In this document: positions 11,203 to 19,075 of the stretch, piece after piece
How positions within the stretch are numbered: the first letter of the stretch is position 1
How the letters are laid out: each line of letters starts with the position of its first letter
Source: Paulinella micropora
Lineage: Eukaryota; Cercozoa; Imbricatea; Euglyphida; Paulinellidae
NCBI GenBank assembly: GCA_019918135.1
Contig: WBZZ01005947.1
Location: 195,001-259,000, forward strand
Direction of reading: 5' to 3'
DNA: 64,000 nucleotides
Position numbers and translations under genes: made by a program
Notes under the pieces: generated by a model
What the model was told of the DNA's origin: nothing
Seen by the model: the letters and a program-made list of their open reading frames with translations, nothing else
Database searches by the model: none

Positions 11203-12990
11203 TCACTGCCTTCGTCGTCTGGCGCGGATTTCTTTGCCTGGTGGAGGACCACCAACAAAAGTCAGATCGAACTTTGACTGTTCGAGAATGTCCCAGATCT
11301 TATTAGGGATTCCGCCCAACGATAATTCAAAAGGGACATCAAGCACTCCTCTTGGCAGTGTCTGAATGGTCCACGCAGTGTAATCCTTGTCTCTGGGAGT
11401 AATTGTATCATCCCATGTCTCGAGACTTTTTGCGTCTTTATATACTGGCAGATAATGTCTTGCCTTTGGAACCTCAACCGGGTCCATACTTCTCCAGAAC
11501 TGGAGTAATACTATCGGTTGTACTATCTTTGCGGCTGATGATATTTTGAGTGTCCGTGTGACACGCATCTGTCGTGGGACCGCCACGACCCGCATCAAGT
11601 ATAAGTCTGAGAGAGTGTCATCAGCGACATGTTGTTCCGCTGGTCTCATCAGATAGAAAACATTTTTCACCCATGCGATGGTTGCTATCGCATCGCCTTC
11701 CTTCCATCGCTCATGGACAATCTCAACGTTGCCCGCGTTTGGGTCAGTGTCCGTCCCCTCCTCCTCCTGGTGGACGTCCTTTGATCTCATCGACCTCATC
11801 GCCTTCCTCGGTTGGTCGTTGATAAGATCATTCCGCGCTCTCCTTAGCTGCGCCTCTGTGATCTTCTCCTTTTTTCCGCTATGCTCTCGCGGAGACTTGG
11901 ACTGAGCCGCGGCTGGCTTGGAGATCAAGCCGCGCGCAAACGCGTGTTGTGCGCACAGACTGTTACGGCGCCCTTGGCCGTCCGCATAGCAGGCTTCTAT
12001 CTTAGAACTGGCCGGGCAATCCCCGCACGGACGTCGTACTTCGTGGCACCCGCGCGCTCTCGCGTGCTGCGCGCACAGACGGTTCTGGCGCCCTTGCTCG
12101 TCCGCATAGCAGGCCTCTCTCCTGAAGCCGACAGGGCAGTCTCCGCACGGGTATCGTACCTCGTGGCAGCCGCGCGCTCTCGCGTGCTGCGCGCACAGGC
12201 GGTTCCGGCGCCCTTGCTCGTCTGCATAGCAGGCCTCTTTCTTGGAGCCGACCGGGCAGTCTCCGCACTGGTATCGCACCTTGTGGCACCCGCGTGCTCT
12301 CGCATGCTGTGCACACAGACGGTTTTGGCGCCCCTGCTCGTCCGAAAAGTGCGCATATCTCTTGGAGCTGGCCGGACAGTCCTCACATGGTCTCAGGACC
12401 TTGTGGCAGCCGCGCGCGTGTGCGTGCTGCGCGCACAGACGGTTCTGTCGCCCTTGTTCGTCCGAAAAGGTTGCGTCTTTCTTGGAGCTGGCCGGGCAGT
12501 CCTCACATGGTCTCAGGACTTTGTGACAACCTCGCTTTCTCGCGTGCTGCGCACACAAGCGTTTTCGGCGCCCTTGCTCGTCGGAAAAGGTAGCGTCTCT
12601 CTTGGAGCTGGCCGGGCAGTCTTCGCACGGTCTGAACAGCTGGTGGCAGCCTCGCTCTCTCGCGTGTTGTGCGCACAGGCGGTTCCGTCGACCTTGTTCG
12701 TCCGAAAAGTTTGCCTGCCTCTTGGAGCCGACCGGGCAGTCTTCGCACGGCCTGAGCACCTTGTAGCACCCATGTGCTTTCGCGTGCTTGGTACAGAGCT
12801 TGAACCGCCGCTGTTCGGCCCAATGTGAGCCGCTGGCAACGGTCTTGTCGCTTTGCCAGCAGCTTGCACATGCAAACTGCCACCCTGTCCAGCAATGCTG
12901 TTGTTTGCTGGCTCGGCTGAAAAGAGCGCCACCTGCACCTAGCTTGAGCTGGTAGTCTCGCCCGCCTTGTACATGATTTATAATATGCAT
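11203..12990 (-). CDS. EsV-1-7-like cysteine/histidine tandem-repeat protein
   Basis: The product is 595 aa from the ATG at 12,990. Residues 40-370 hold about eight units of 40 aa, each C-x2-C-x20-21-C-x2-H with a conserved DEQGRRNRLCAQHARARGC core. This resembles the EsV-1-7 repeat of Ectocarpus virus and of brown-algal IMMEDIATE UPRIGHT, where a similar F-x-D/G...FC-x2-H unit probably binds zinc; here the first cysteine pair is spaced C-x2-C. Residues 380-595 form a separate, mixed domain of unknown family ending in basic residues (IRARRRRQ). The open frame runs upstream to 13,365 but only through G/C-run translation. A different frame upstream also looks protein-like, so the true N-terminus is uncertain. 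Role inferred: nucleic-acid or protein binding. Confidence 0.7.
   Translation of the reverse strand: MHIINHVQGGRDYQLKLGAGGALFSRASKQQHCWTGWQFACASCWQSDKTVASGSHWAEQRRFKLCTKHAKAHGCYKVLRPCEDCPVGSKRQANFSDEQGRRNRLCAQHARERGCHQLFRPCEDCPASSKRDATFSDEQGRRKRLCAQHARKRGCHKVLRPCEDCPASSKKDATFSDEQGRQNRLCAQHAHARGCHKVLRPCEDCPASSKRYAHFSDEQGRQNRLCAQHARARGCHKVRYQCGDCPVGSKKEACYADEQGRRNRLCAQHARARGCHEVRYPCGDCPVGFRREACYADEQGRQNRLCAQHARARGCHEVRRPCGDCPASSKIEACYADGQGRRNSLCAQHAFARGLISKPAAAQSKSPREHSGKKEKITEAQLRRARNDLINDQPRKAMRSMRSKDVHQEEEGTDTDPNAGNVEIVHERWKEGDAIATIAWVKNVFYLMRPAEQHVADDTLSDLYLMRVVAVPRQMRVTRTLKISSAAKIVQPIVLLQFWRSMDPVEVPKARHYLPVYKDAKSLETWDDTITPRDKDYTAWTIQTLPRGVLDVPFELSLGGIPNKIWDILEQSKFDLTFVGGPPPGKEIRARRRRQ
11930..12860. 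repeat. 120-bp coding tandem repeat
   Basis: The cysteine/histidine repeats are also repeats at DNA level, with a period of exactly 120 bp. The block cgcgtgctgcgcgcacagac and near variants recur at 12,061, 12,181, 12,301, 12,421, 12,541, 12,661 and 12,781. The central units are very similar to each other, which points to recent unit amplification or gene conversion. This is not a CRISPR array: there are no unique spacers and the frame is kept throughout. Confidence 0.9.
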
Positions 12991-13573
12991 CGGTGTCTTG
13001 TCTGAGTGCTCTGGCCAGACCTCCGGCGAGGCAGGGACGTCGTCGTCGTTTTTGTGCCGTTGGCGCTTCTGGAGAGTTAGTCCCGTCGACGGTCTCTGCC
13101 AACCGGCGTTTCTTCTTCGGGGTGAGATGACGCTGTGCGCGCGCGCATAATTTAAGCAAAGCTGCGCCGGGGGGGGGGGGGGGGAGGAGGGAGGAGGGAG
13201 GGGGGCGCCTTTTTCCTCCCCCGAGCTCACAGAAAAGATGTAAGGGAGGGGGAGAGAAGCGGAAATAGGGGCGGGCCCGTAAAGGAACCGGAGAGGGCCG
13301 CGCAGGGCTCGAACGACACGGTCACGGTGCGAAACATGCAGAACTTTCCCTACACTGGCAACCAACCAACAACAAAAAAGTATGGATTTTTGTGCAGGGG
13401 AGAAAAAAAAGCTGCCAAGGGGAGGGAAAAGAAAATAACGCGACTATGGAACGTATAAAAAAAAGAGCTAGGGAGAGGGCCGGTGCCCCCCCCCCCCCGG
13501 GGGGGCCCGCCCCGCTGTTTCTTTCCCTTACCGCTCCTAATCTTCTACTAAAACCAACCAAAAGAGCTAGCGA

Positions 13574-14574
13574 ATGCAGGGCTCGGCCAGTTTGCCCGAG
13601 CCCTGGCGCGTCAATTGGGCTGTGCCGACAACCGTACAAAAAAGTGTGCCCGCCGCACCCCGTTTCGCGCTAGACGACGGTGCACGCAAGGCGTTGCTGC
13701 AAAGGCTCGTCTGTACTCCACAGCCGCTAACTCAGACAGTAGACGATTTGCTGGCCGAAGGCTGGCAGCACTGCCCCAGCGTTGAGTTGGCGATGCTGTG
13801 GTGCGTCTTCCACAAGAACCCACACGGCATCCGGAGCGTGTGCACAAAGGGCCGCACGATCGCGTGGGTGCGGGGGATGTTGCTAGCGGGCCTGCTATTT
13901 GCGCTAAACGCCGAGGCCGCCGAGTACGCCGCCCACAAGACCAGCGCCGGGCAATGCTGTTTGTGCGCCGATGCTGGTGCCGCGCGACGCCCGACGCCAA
14001 GGACCTCCTGCGAAACATGTTCGAAAAGACCACGCGGGCCGTGCACCGCAAAGTGCTGGCCGCGCATGCGCGGCGCGTGACCGACGCTCTGCGCCTGTCA
14101 CAGGCAATGGCTGGTGACCGGCTATGGCTGCGCCTGACTCCGCGCGGTGCGCAGCCCGTGCAAAAGATCCCGTTGTTCCTAGACTGCACAGTGGTGGACC
14201 GCAGCCGCGTACGGCTGTGGCTGCGGCTGTACCGCTGTACAGGAGCCGAGCACGCGCTCAACTGGATACACAACGACGATGGAGAGTTAATCGAGGCCAC
14301 GCCCGCCGACGGGCGCGACACGGCAGCGCTGGCCGCGCTGGATGTGTCGCCCGCCTCGTACGTTATTGTCTCGCTTGTGCGCAAGGGTGGCAGCCTGTGC
14401 GGGCTGCGCGCCTGTGCCGGCCCCGGGTACTGCGAGGCGGACTGGGGCGGGCTCGACAACGGCCGCGGCCGCTGGTACACGCACGAGCTCGCGCCCTGGT
14501 GTATAAGGTGTCTGCGCTGGCCCGCGTGCGTCGCAGGGCTGATCGGGCAGTACCTGGGGCCCGTGGATTTCTAG
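13574..14574 (+). pseudogene. Unknown GC-rich gene (broken)
   Basis: Plus-strand coding sequence starts at an ATG at 13,574 (MQGSASLPEPWRVNWAV) and is protein-like to the stop at 14,574, but not in a single frame; about one break is visible. The second part contains LFLDCTVVDRSRVRLWLRLY and ALNWIHNDDGELIEATPAD, and ends in a Cys/Trp-rich tail. I do not recognise the family. A minus-strand open frame over the same bases has an arginine/serine-rich composition typical of an antisense shadow. Confidence 0.5.
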
Positions 14575-14629
14575 CTGAAAGACAATAGCATGCCAGATCG
14601 AGCATAGACCTTTTTCGCAACACTCCTTG

Positions 14630-14870
14630 TGCTTAAGTTTCTGCCGCCGCCCTCTGTAACCACTTGACCGCCCGGGCGTAGTCCTTAGCCACCCCGTGCC
14701 CCGTAGAAATAGGATTCTGCCAAGCAGTACAGTGGTTCGGCCTGACACTGGCTGTCCCCTGCCGTTTGTACGGCTTGTGCTGCAACAATTATCTGCTCCT
14801 TGCGTGCCGTCTGCACTTGTTCGCGCGTGCAGAGGTACGAAGACTCTGTCTGCATCGAGCAAGCTTTAAA
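14630..14870 (-). pseudogene. Sel1-repeat fragment
   Basis: Minus-strand translation contains HGVAKDYARAVKWLQRAAAE, a textbook Sel1 repeat core (x-GxGVxxDyxxAxxWlxxAA), preceded by LYCLAE in another frame. Sel1 repeats are TPR-like helical pairs used for protein binding. The copy is broken, with one or two breaks. It probably belongs with the fragment at 15,868-16,075. Confidence 0.6.
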
Positions 14871-14994
14871 AGAAATGCGTCGACGGACGAGAGGGGGGAG
14901 GTTTATTTCTCCTTTTTAAGTTCCTGGAGAATTTTTTTTTATTAAATTTTTTTGTAGATTCTGCGCTCTTCCCTTTCCCCCCTTCCCCTGTTCT

Positions 14995-15190
14995 TTGAGC
15001 CCCCCGGGCTCAGGGGGCTCATGGGGGAGAGAAGAAAAAAAGAGGGTGGGAAGCGCCCCCTCCCCCTTTTCGGGAGGAAGGGGAGAGAGAAGGGAGGCGA
15101 GGGGATGGGTTGTGAGGAGGGGGTGCCCCCCCCTTCCCTTTTTTTTCTTTCCTCCCACTTGAGCCCCCTGAGCCCGGGGGGGCTCAAAGG
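14995..15190. repeat. Inverted GAGCCC palindrome pair (family P)
   Basis: This is the second complete copy of the arrangement at 5,933-6,066. Left arm gagccccccgggctcagggg lies at 14,998 onward and its inverse at about 15,158-15,188, with about 140 bp of purine-rich and poly-T sequence between. The flanks also repeat: gcgcagaagctac, then ataaatacatgaaacg and cctccactaag follow the right arm, as at 18,530 and 28,250. The rest of 15,200-15,860 shows repeats and one possible minus-strand coding remnant (15,440-15,560). Confidence 0.8.
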
Positions 15191-15867
15191 ACAGGGAAGG
15201 GGGAGGGAAAGGGCGCAGAAGCTACAAAAAAAATTAAATAAATACATGAAACGCCTCCACTAAGTCCCCCCCCCCCCTCCTCACCCCTGTTCAAGTTCTC
15301 AGACGGGGGGGAAGGCTAAGCACAGGGCCGTGCCTCTCCCGCTCCCCGTTCTCAGATGGCGAGCAAGGATAGATCCTGCTTTTTCTCTCCCTCTTAGTTT
15401 CAGTGCTGAGTGAAGGACCAAACTTTCTCAAGGATTTTTATTAATTTCTTTTTGTACATCAGATTACTGGCAATCATGCTAGGCAGATCTCGCTCTTGGA
15501 GCAAAAGCAGGAACTCGAGGTCAAGTATACGGAAATCACCGAGACTATAAGCTGCATAAATTAAATTTCGACGGTCTTAGACTTGGCAACCGGGTGGCTG
15601 GCAGATGGATGAAGGGGAGGATGAGAGAGGGAGGTGGGAAGAGAGAGGTAAGGGGGAAGGGCGGGGGCGCGCTAAGAATGTACACAAATCCTTGACAAAA
15701 GTTTAATCTTGGCACTGAGAACTAGGCAAGGGAGAGGGAAGAGGGAGGGGGGAGAGGCACGACCCTGTGCTTAGCCCTGCCCCCCCCGGGGGGGCGAGCC
15801 AGACCGTGGCTTCTCAACCTGCATTCCAGAGAGGCCAGAAAAGAAAATTTTAATAGACGTTTAACTC

Positions 15868-16075
15868 GCTGATCACGAGATGTCAAAATACGCCGTAAAA
15901 GCTAAGATGCCTTGTTCCGCCGCTTTTGTTAACCAGAATACTGTCTGAGCCTCGTCCTCTGCCACGCCCGTGCCGTGTTGGTAGCAGCGTCCCAGACGAT
16001 ACTGGGCCGGTGCGTGGCCTTGTTCTGCTGACTTGCGGAACAATTCCACCGCCTTGACCCAGTATGGCTCGGATC
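15868..16075 (-). pseudogene. Sel1-repeat fragment ending at the Fanzor element
   Basis: Minus-strand translation reads AVELFRKSAEQGHAPAQYRL, then GRCYQHGTGVAEDEAQTVFW and LTKAAEQG. This is more than one Sel1 unit in one frame, with the diagnostic AxxxYxLGxxYxxGxGV pattern. Upstream on the minus strand the Sel1 sequence stops where the duplicated Fanzor element begins (about 16,070). The simplest reading is that the element inserted into, or next to, a Sel1 gene. No matching Sel1 half was seen on the far side of the element. Confidence 0.65.
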
Positions 16076-16260
16076 GGATTGAAATCTTGAGGAGGTGAAC
16101 CCCCTCAGAGATTCCTACAGCTGGGAGAGAGAAAGGGCAGCACGCGGCACATCCCCCTCTCTCCTCAGAGGCCCCGATCGAAGCAAAGCAACCAAAACCG
16201 ACCTGAGATCGGTTTTGGTGCGAGGTCTAGAACCTAAACAAACTAATATAAATCCTGCTG
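16076..16260 (-). ncRNA. Putative omega-RNA / right end of Fanzor copy 1
   Basis: TnpB and Fanzor guide RNAs are made from the 3' end of the nuclease gene and the element's right end. Here the last codons and the 170 bp after the stop contain three inverted repeats: CTGCTG/CAGCAG at 16,255-16,275, a perfect 11-bp stem ACCAAAACCGA/TCGGTTTTGGT with a 7-nt loop at 16,191-16,219, and TGAGGaGG/CCcCCTCA at 16,089-16,108, beside the element edge. All three are unchanged in copy 2. Expression is inferred, not seen. Confidence 0.5.
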
Positions 16261-18192
16261 ACCCAAGGCCAGCAGTCTTACAAGGATGTTGCGACTGGCG
16301 TTCATGTCGCGTCCGTGCTGCAGAGCGCACCACTGGCAGCTGTACGTTTTGGCGGCTTTGACGTCCTTCCATAGCGCTCCACATTGCGTACAAGCTTGTG
16401 TGGTGAACTCCTCGTTGCAGATCAGCACTTTGCATTTACCTACATACTCTCGCTGCAGGTTCAGCAAGCGCTTGCGAAAATCGGCATGTCGCCAGGCAAG
16501 CAGCTTGCGCTTCGTTTCCCGTGAGATCGTTTTGCCCTTCACCATGCCCGACGCTCCGAACCAAGGTAGCACGACGTAGTCGTGGTTATCGAGCAGCCAT
16601 CTAGCGGCTTTCTTGTGCACGTCTTGGACCATGTTGTAGATCTTATCACGCACTCGAGTAATAGCGCGCCGTAAGCGCCAGCGGTTGCGTTTCTTGCTGC
16701 TGTCCTTAGCCAGTAGCCCAACCTTGCTTAGCAGATTGTCGATGTGTTTCTGCAGACGGTACACGCGTGCAATAGAACCGCGGCCCCATTCGGTTATCGC
16801 GCCCGAGTCCGCGTGGTACATGGTCAGAAAGCTCCGCACGCCCGGGTCGATGCTTACTACACGCTTCGAGTCAGGCTCCGCGAAATCGCGCTGCCGCTGC
16901 TCTAGCTCTACCGGTACATGTAAGTACCATTTACCTAGGGGATCGACCCTCAGGCGCACATTGTACTTGATTTCAAGCTTCCTGGCCCCCAGCCTACGCT
17001 CTTGTTTTCTCCAATCCTTGGACGCAACCGAGTCAGGCCCCAGAAAGCCTGCAAAGAAGCCCCGCTGGCGCCCCCAGACTGTGTGCGAGATCGCGATCGT
17101 AGACCTGCGCTCTCCCCACTTGCGGAAGTTCACTCTTTTCCAGTGAAAGAACTTGCCCTTCTGGCTAAGATTTGAGATGGCCGAGGCTCTCGCCGCTTGC
17201 AGATCCCGGATGGCCACTTCGCGGATGTCGTAGGGCACGTTGAGAAGCCACAGTCTGGCTCGCACAAATTCGCTACCTTCTTTTACAAACCGCAGGCGCA
17301 GAGTATCTAGATCGAAGTCGCCCAAGCAGCGCATTCTACCGCCCATCTCGGCCCTTCTTTTCTCTCGGCGCTCCTTTTGTTCTTGACGTTCCTTTGCTTT
17401 CCTGGCCTTGATCTTCTCGGGCGTCTCCTCCTTCTCTTTCTTGTCTTTCTGAGCCGGCTTCTCTTCCTTTTTTAGTCTCTTGTGCTTGCCGGGCTTTTCC
17501 TTTTTTTCTTGGCGCCGCCTCTTTTTACTAACAGCCTGCATGGTTTGATCTTCCTGCTCCTCTTCGCTGGGCCACGGAAAACGCTCATCCTCTGTTCTCA
17601 GCCAGGCCAGCGCCGCATTCCAGGTGGTATGGACTGCCCGAAATAACAGCCACGCCTTGCGCAGCCAATCCCGCCTGACTTCCTTATCCTTGGTCTTCGG
17701 ATAGATTCTGCACGTGAATGTTTTCAGCGGGGGCGTCTTGCCCGCTTTCTTGTTGAGACTAAACTTTTTTTTAGGCACCTTCTGCGTCTCGCCTGCCTTG
17801 GCTGCGTTGCGTCGCGCGTTGACCTGAGTTGCGGGCAGCAGTGCAAGTCGCGACTGCCAGGAGGTCTCCTGCGGGCCTTGCTCAGTTGTTGGCTCGTACC
17901 TTCTGACCGAGCTCCAGGAACCGTAACCCAGGACCCTGCTCAAAGAAAGAGGCAGGCGGCTTGCGCTCGCTCTGGCCAGGCCGCCCCCTGTGCATAGAGG
18001 TAACTGCCTGGACATCTCCCTGGCAGACTCAGTCCAGAACGGCGCATAAGCTAAGACTGGCTCTAGCGGAGGCCGTGCGGGTTTGAACTTCTTCTCTCGG
18101 GCTTTTTCCTCTCGGGGCCTGCCCGCTGGCGCAGCACGCAGGGATAGCTCGGGGGCCCATGCTGTCTGGTCCCAGAGAGTGCGCCGCCTCAT
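16243..18192 (-). CDS. Fanzor RNA-guided nuclease, copy 1
   Basis: The product is 649 aa from the ATG at 18,192 (a GTG four codons upstream is open). N-terminal half: basic leader, FTCRIYPKTKD and a FRAVHTTWNAAL segment as in TnpB wedge/REC regions, then a long Lys/Glu-rich insertion (about residues 210-280). The family segment VPYDIREVAIRDLQAARASA follows. The C-terminal RuvC fold is complete by motif: SIDPGVRSF (Asp near 449), NEEFTTQ (Glu near 594), zinc finger CTQC...CQWC, and GRDMNASRN (Asp near 629). Known relatives are omega-RNA-guided double-strand DNA nucleases of eukaryotes and giant viruses. The gene looks whole, and the lysine-rich insertion could serve nuclear import. Confidence 0.88.
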   Translation of the reverse strand: MRRRTLWDQTAWAPELSLRAAPAGRPREEKAREKKFKPARPPLEPVLAYAPFWTESAREMSRQLPLCTGGGLARASASRLPLSLSRVLGYGSWSSVRRYEPTTEQGPQETSWQSRLALLPATQVNARRNAAKAGETQKVPKKKFSLNKKAGKTPPLKTFTCRIYPKTKDKEVRRDWLRKAWLLFRAVHTTWNAALAWLRTEDERFPWPSEEEQEDQTMQAVSKKRRRQEKKEKPGKHKRLKKEEKPAQKDKKEKEETPEKIKARKAKERQEQKERREKRRAEMGGRMRCLGDFDLDTLRLRFVKEGSEFVRARLWLLNVPYDIREVAIRDLQAARASAISNLSQKGKFFHWKRVNFRKWGERRSTIAISHTVWGRQRGFFAGFLGPDSVASKDWRKQERRLGARKLEIKYNVRLRVDPLGKWYLHVPVELEQRQRDFAEPDSKRVVSIDPGVRSFLTMYHADSGAITEWGRGSIARVYRLQKHIDNLLSKVGLLAKDSSKKRNRWRLRRAITRVRDKIYNMVQDVHKKAARWLLDNHDYVVLPWFGASGMVKGKTISRETKRKLLAWRHADFRKRLLNLQREYVGKCKVLICNEEFTTQACTQCGALWKDVKAAKTYSCQWCALQHGRDMNASRNILVRLLALGQQDLY

Positions 18193-18469
18193 TGGAAAAG
18201 TCACTCTTCGGATGAATTAGACGGAGTTTGTGGTAGATGCAGGGCCCATAAAGCCAAGGGCAGGGCCATGCCTGTACCTGTTCACAAAGTGAATACTTTG
18301 ATTTGTGGCTTTATAGGGGGAAGCAAAACTAGGTAAACTTTTTTTTGGGGGGCCCGCAGGGGGGGGGGGGGGGCGCCCCCCCCCCCCTTTTCGGGAAGAA
18401 GGGAGAGAGAAAGGAGGCGAGGAAAGATGGGGGGGGGGGAATGCCCCCCCCTTTTTTTCTCCCCTCCCA

Positions 18470-19060
18470 CTTGAGCCCCCTGAGCCCGGGGGGCTCAAAG
18501 AACAAGGGGAAAGGAGAGGGAAGGGCGCAGAAGCTACAACAAAAAAATAAATACATGAAACGTCTCCACTAAGCACCCCCCCCTTCCCCTCCCCTCTTAA
18601 TCTCCTAGTTTTCAGTGCAAAGTGCACGACTTTGTCGAGCTTTAATTCAGCGTATTGTATACTTTCTTCGCGTGCCCCTGCTCTTCCCCTTCCCGCTCCC
18701 GCTCCCCGTTCTCGGTGCCAAGTGTGAGACTTTGTCGAGCTTTTAATAAAAAAATTTCTCTTTTTTTTGGCGCAAATGACAAGTTTTTCATATCCCCCCC
18801 TCCTTTCTCCTTCGAAGAGAGAACGGGGAGTAGAGGAGAGAAGGGGAGGGGGGGAGACGGGAGGGGGAGTGGGGGAGAGAAAGGGGAAGGGGCTCCCCCT
18901 CCTCCTTCCCCTTCCCCTTCCCTTTCATCTCCCCCGGCGCCTTCCTCAAACATTTCTTTGCGAACTGGACTTTTTTTCTTTCTCGTTTCTCGAATGAAAT
19001 TTGTCGCCAAATTTGCCCTTATGTGTGTTTCCCCGGAAAACCTCTAAGAGAATTAACATT
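18470..19060. repeat. Family P arm, tail cassettes and family R repeat
   Basis: A single GAGCCC palindrome arm (about 18,470-18,500) is followed by gcgcagaagctac and the tccactaag block, two gtcgagctttaat cassettes (18,600-18,650 and 18,715-18,750), then a family R copy (18,760-19,050) that ends ttgtcgccaaatttgccctt and ccccggaaaacc. The part up to about 18,780 is shared with Fanzor copy 2. No coding sequence is supported. Confidence 0.75.
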
Positions 19061-19075
19061 TCATTAGGGAGGAAG

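Larger units (their letters stand above)
16070..18780 (-). mobile_element. Fanzor (TnpB-like) element, copy 1
   Basis: About 2.7 kb is shared with 25,780-28,500 at roughly 99% identity outside homopolymer runs, while the left flanks differ completely (boundary about 16,068-16,071). The unit carries one nuclease ORF, a hairpin-rich segment after its stop and a long upstream segment with repeat-family blocks. No tyrosine or serine transposase gene is present, so it would move only with help in trans or by a route not visible here. The right boundary is blurred by family R repeat sequence common to both flanks. Confidence 0.8.

Noticed and set aside
11881-12828. 315-codon plus-strand frame over the cysteine/histidine repeats
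   Set aside because: It is the complement of the 120-bp repeat array; the minus-strand frame keeps the Cys/His pattern and continues through non-repeat sequence, so the plus frame is a shadow.
11930-12860. Regular repeats that could be mistaken for a CRISPR array
   Set aside because: The 120-bp units are contiguous, similar over their whole length and coding. There are no unique spacers, and the setting is eukaryotic or viral.
13611-14480. 289-codon minus-strand frame opposite the unknown gene at 13.6-14.6 kb
   Set aside because: Arg/Ser/Ala-rich without secondary-structure pattern. The plus strand has conserved-looking hydrophobic segments and a plausible start.
16070-18780. Bacterial IS605/IS607 insertion sequence
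   Set aside because: There is no TnpA or serine recombinase gene, and the long N-terminal region plus Lys/Glu insertion fit eukaryotic/viral Fanzor better than bacterial TnpB of about 400 aa.
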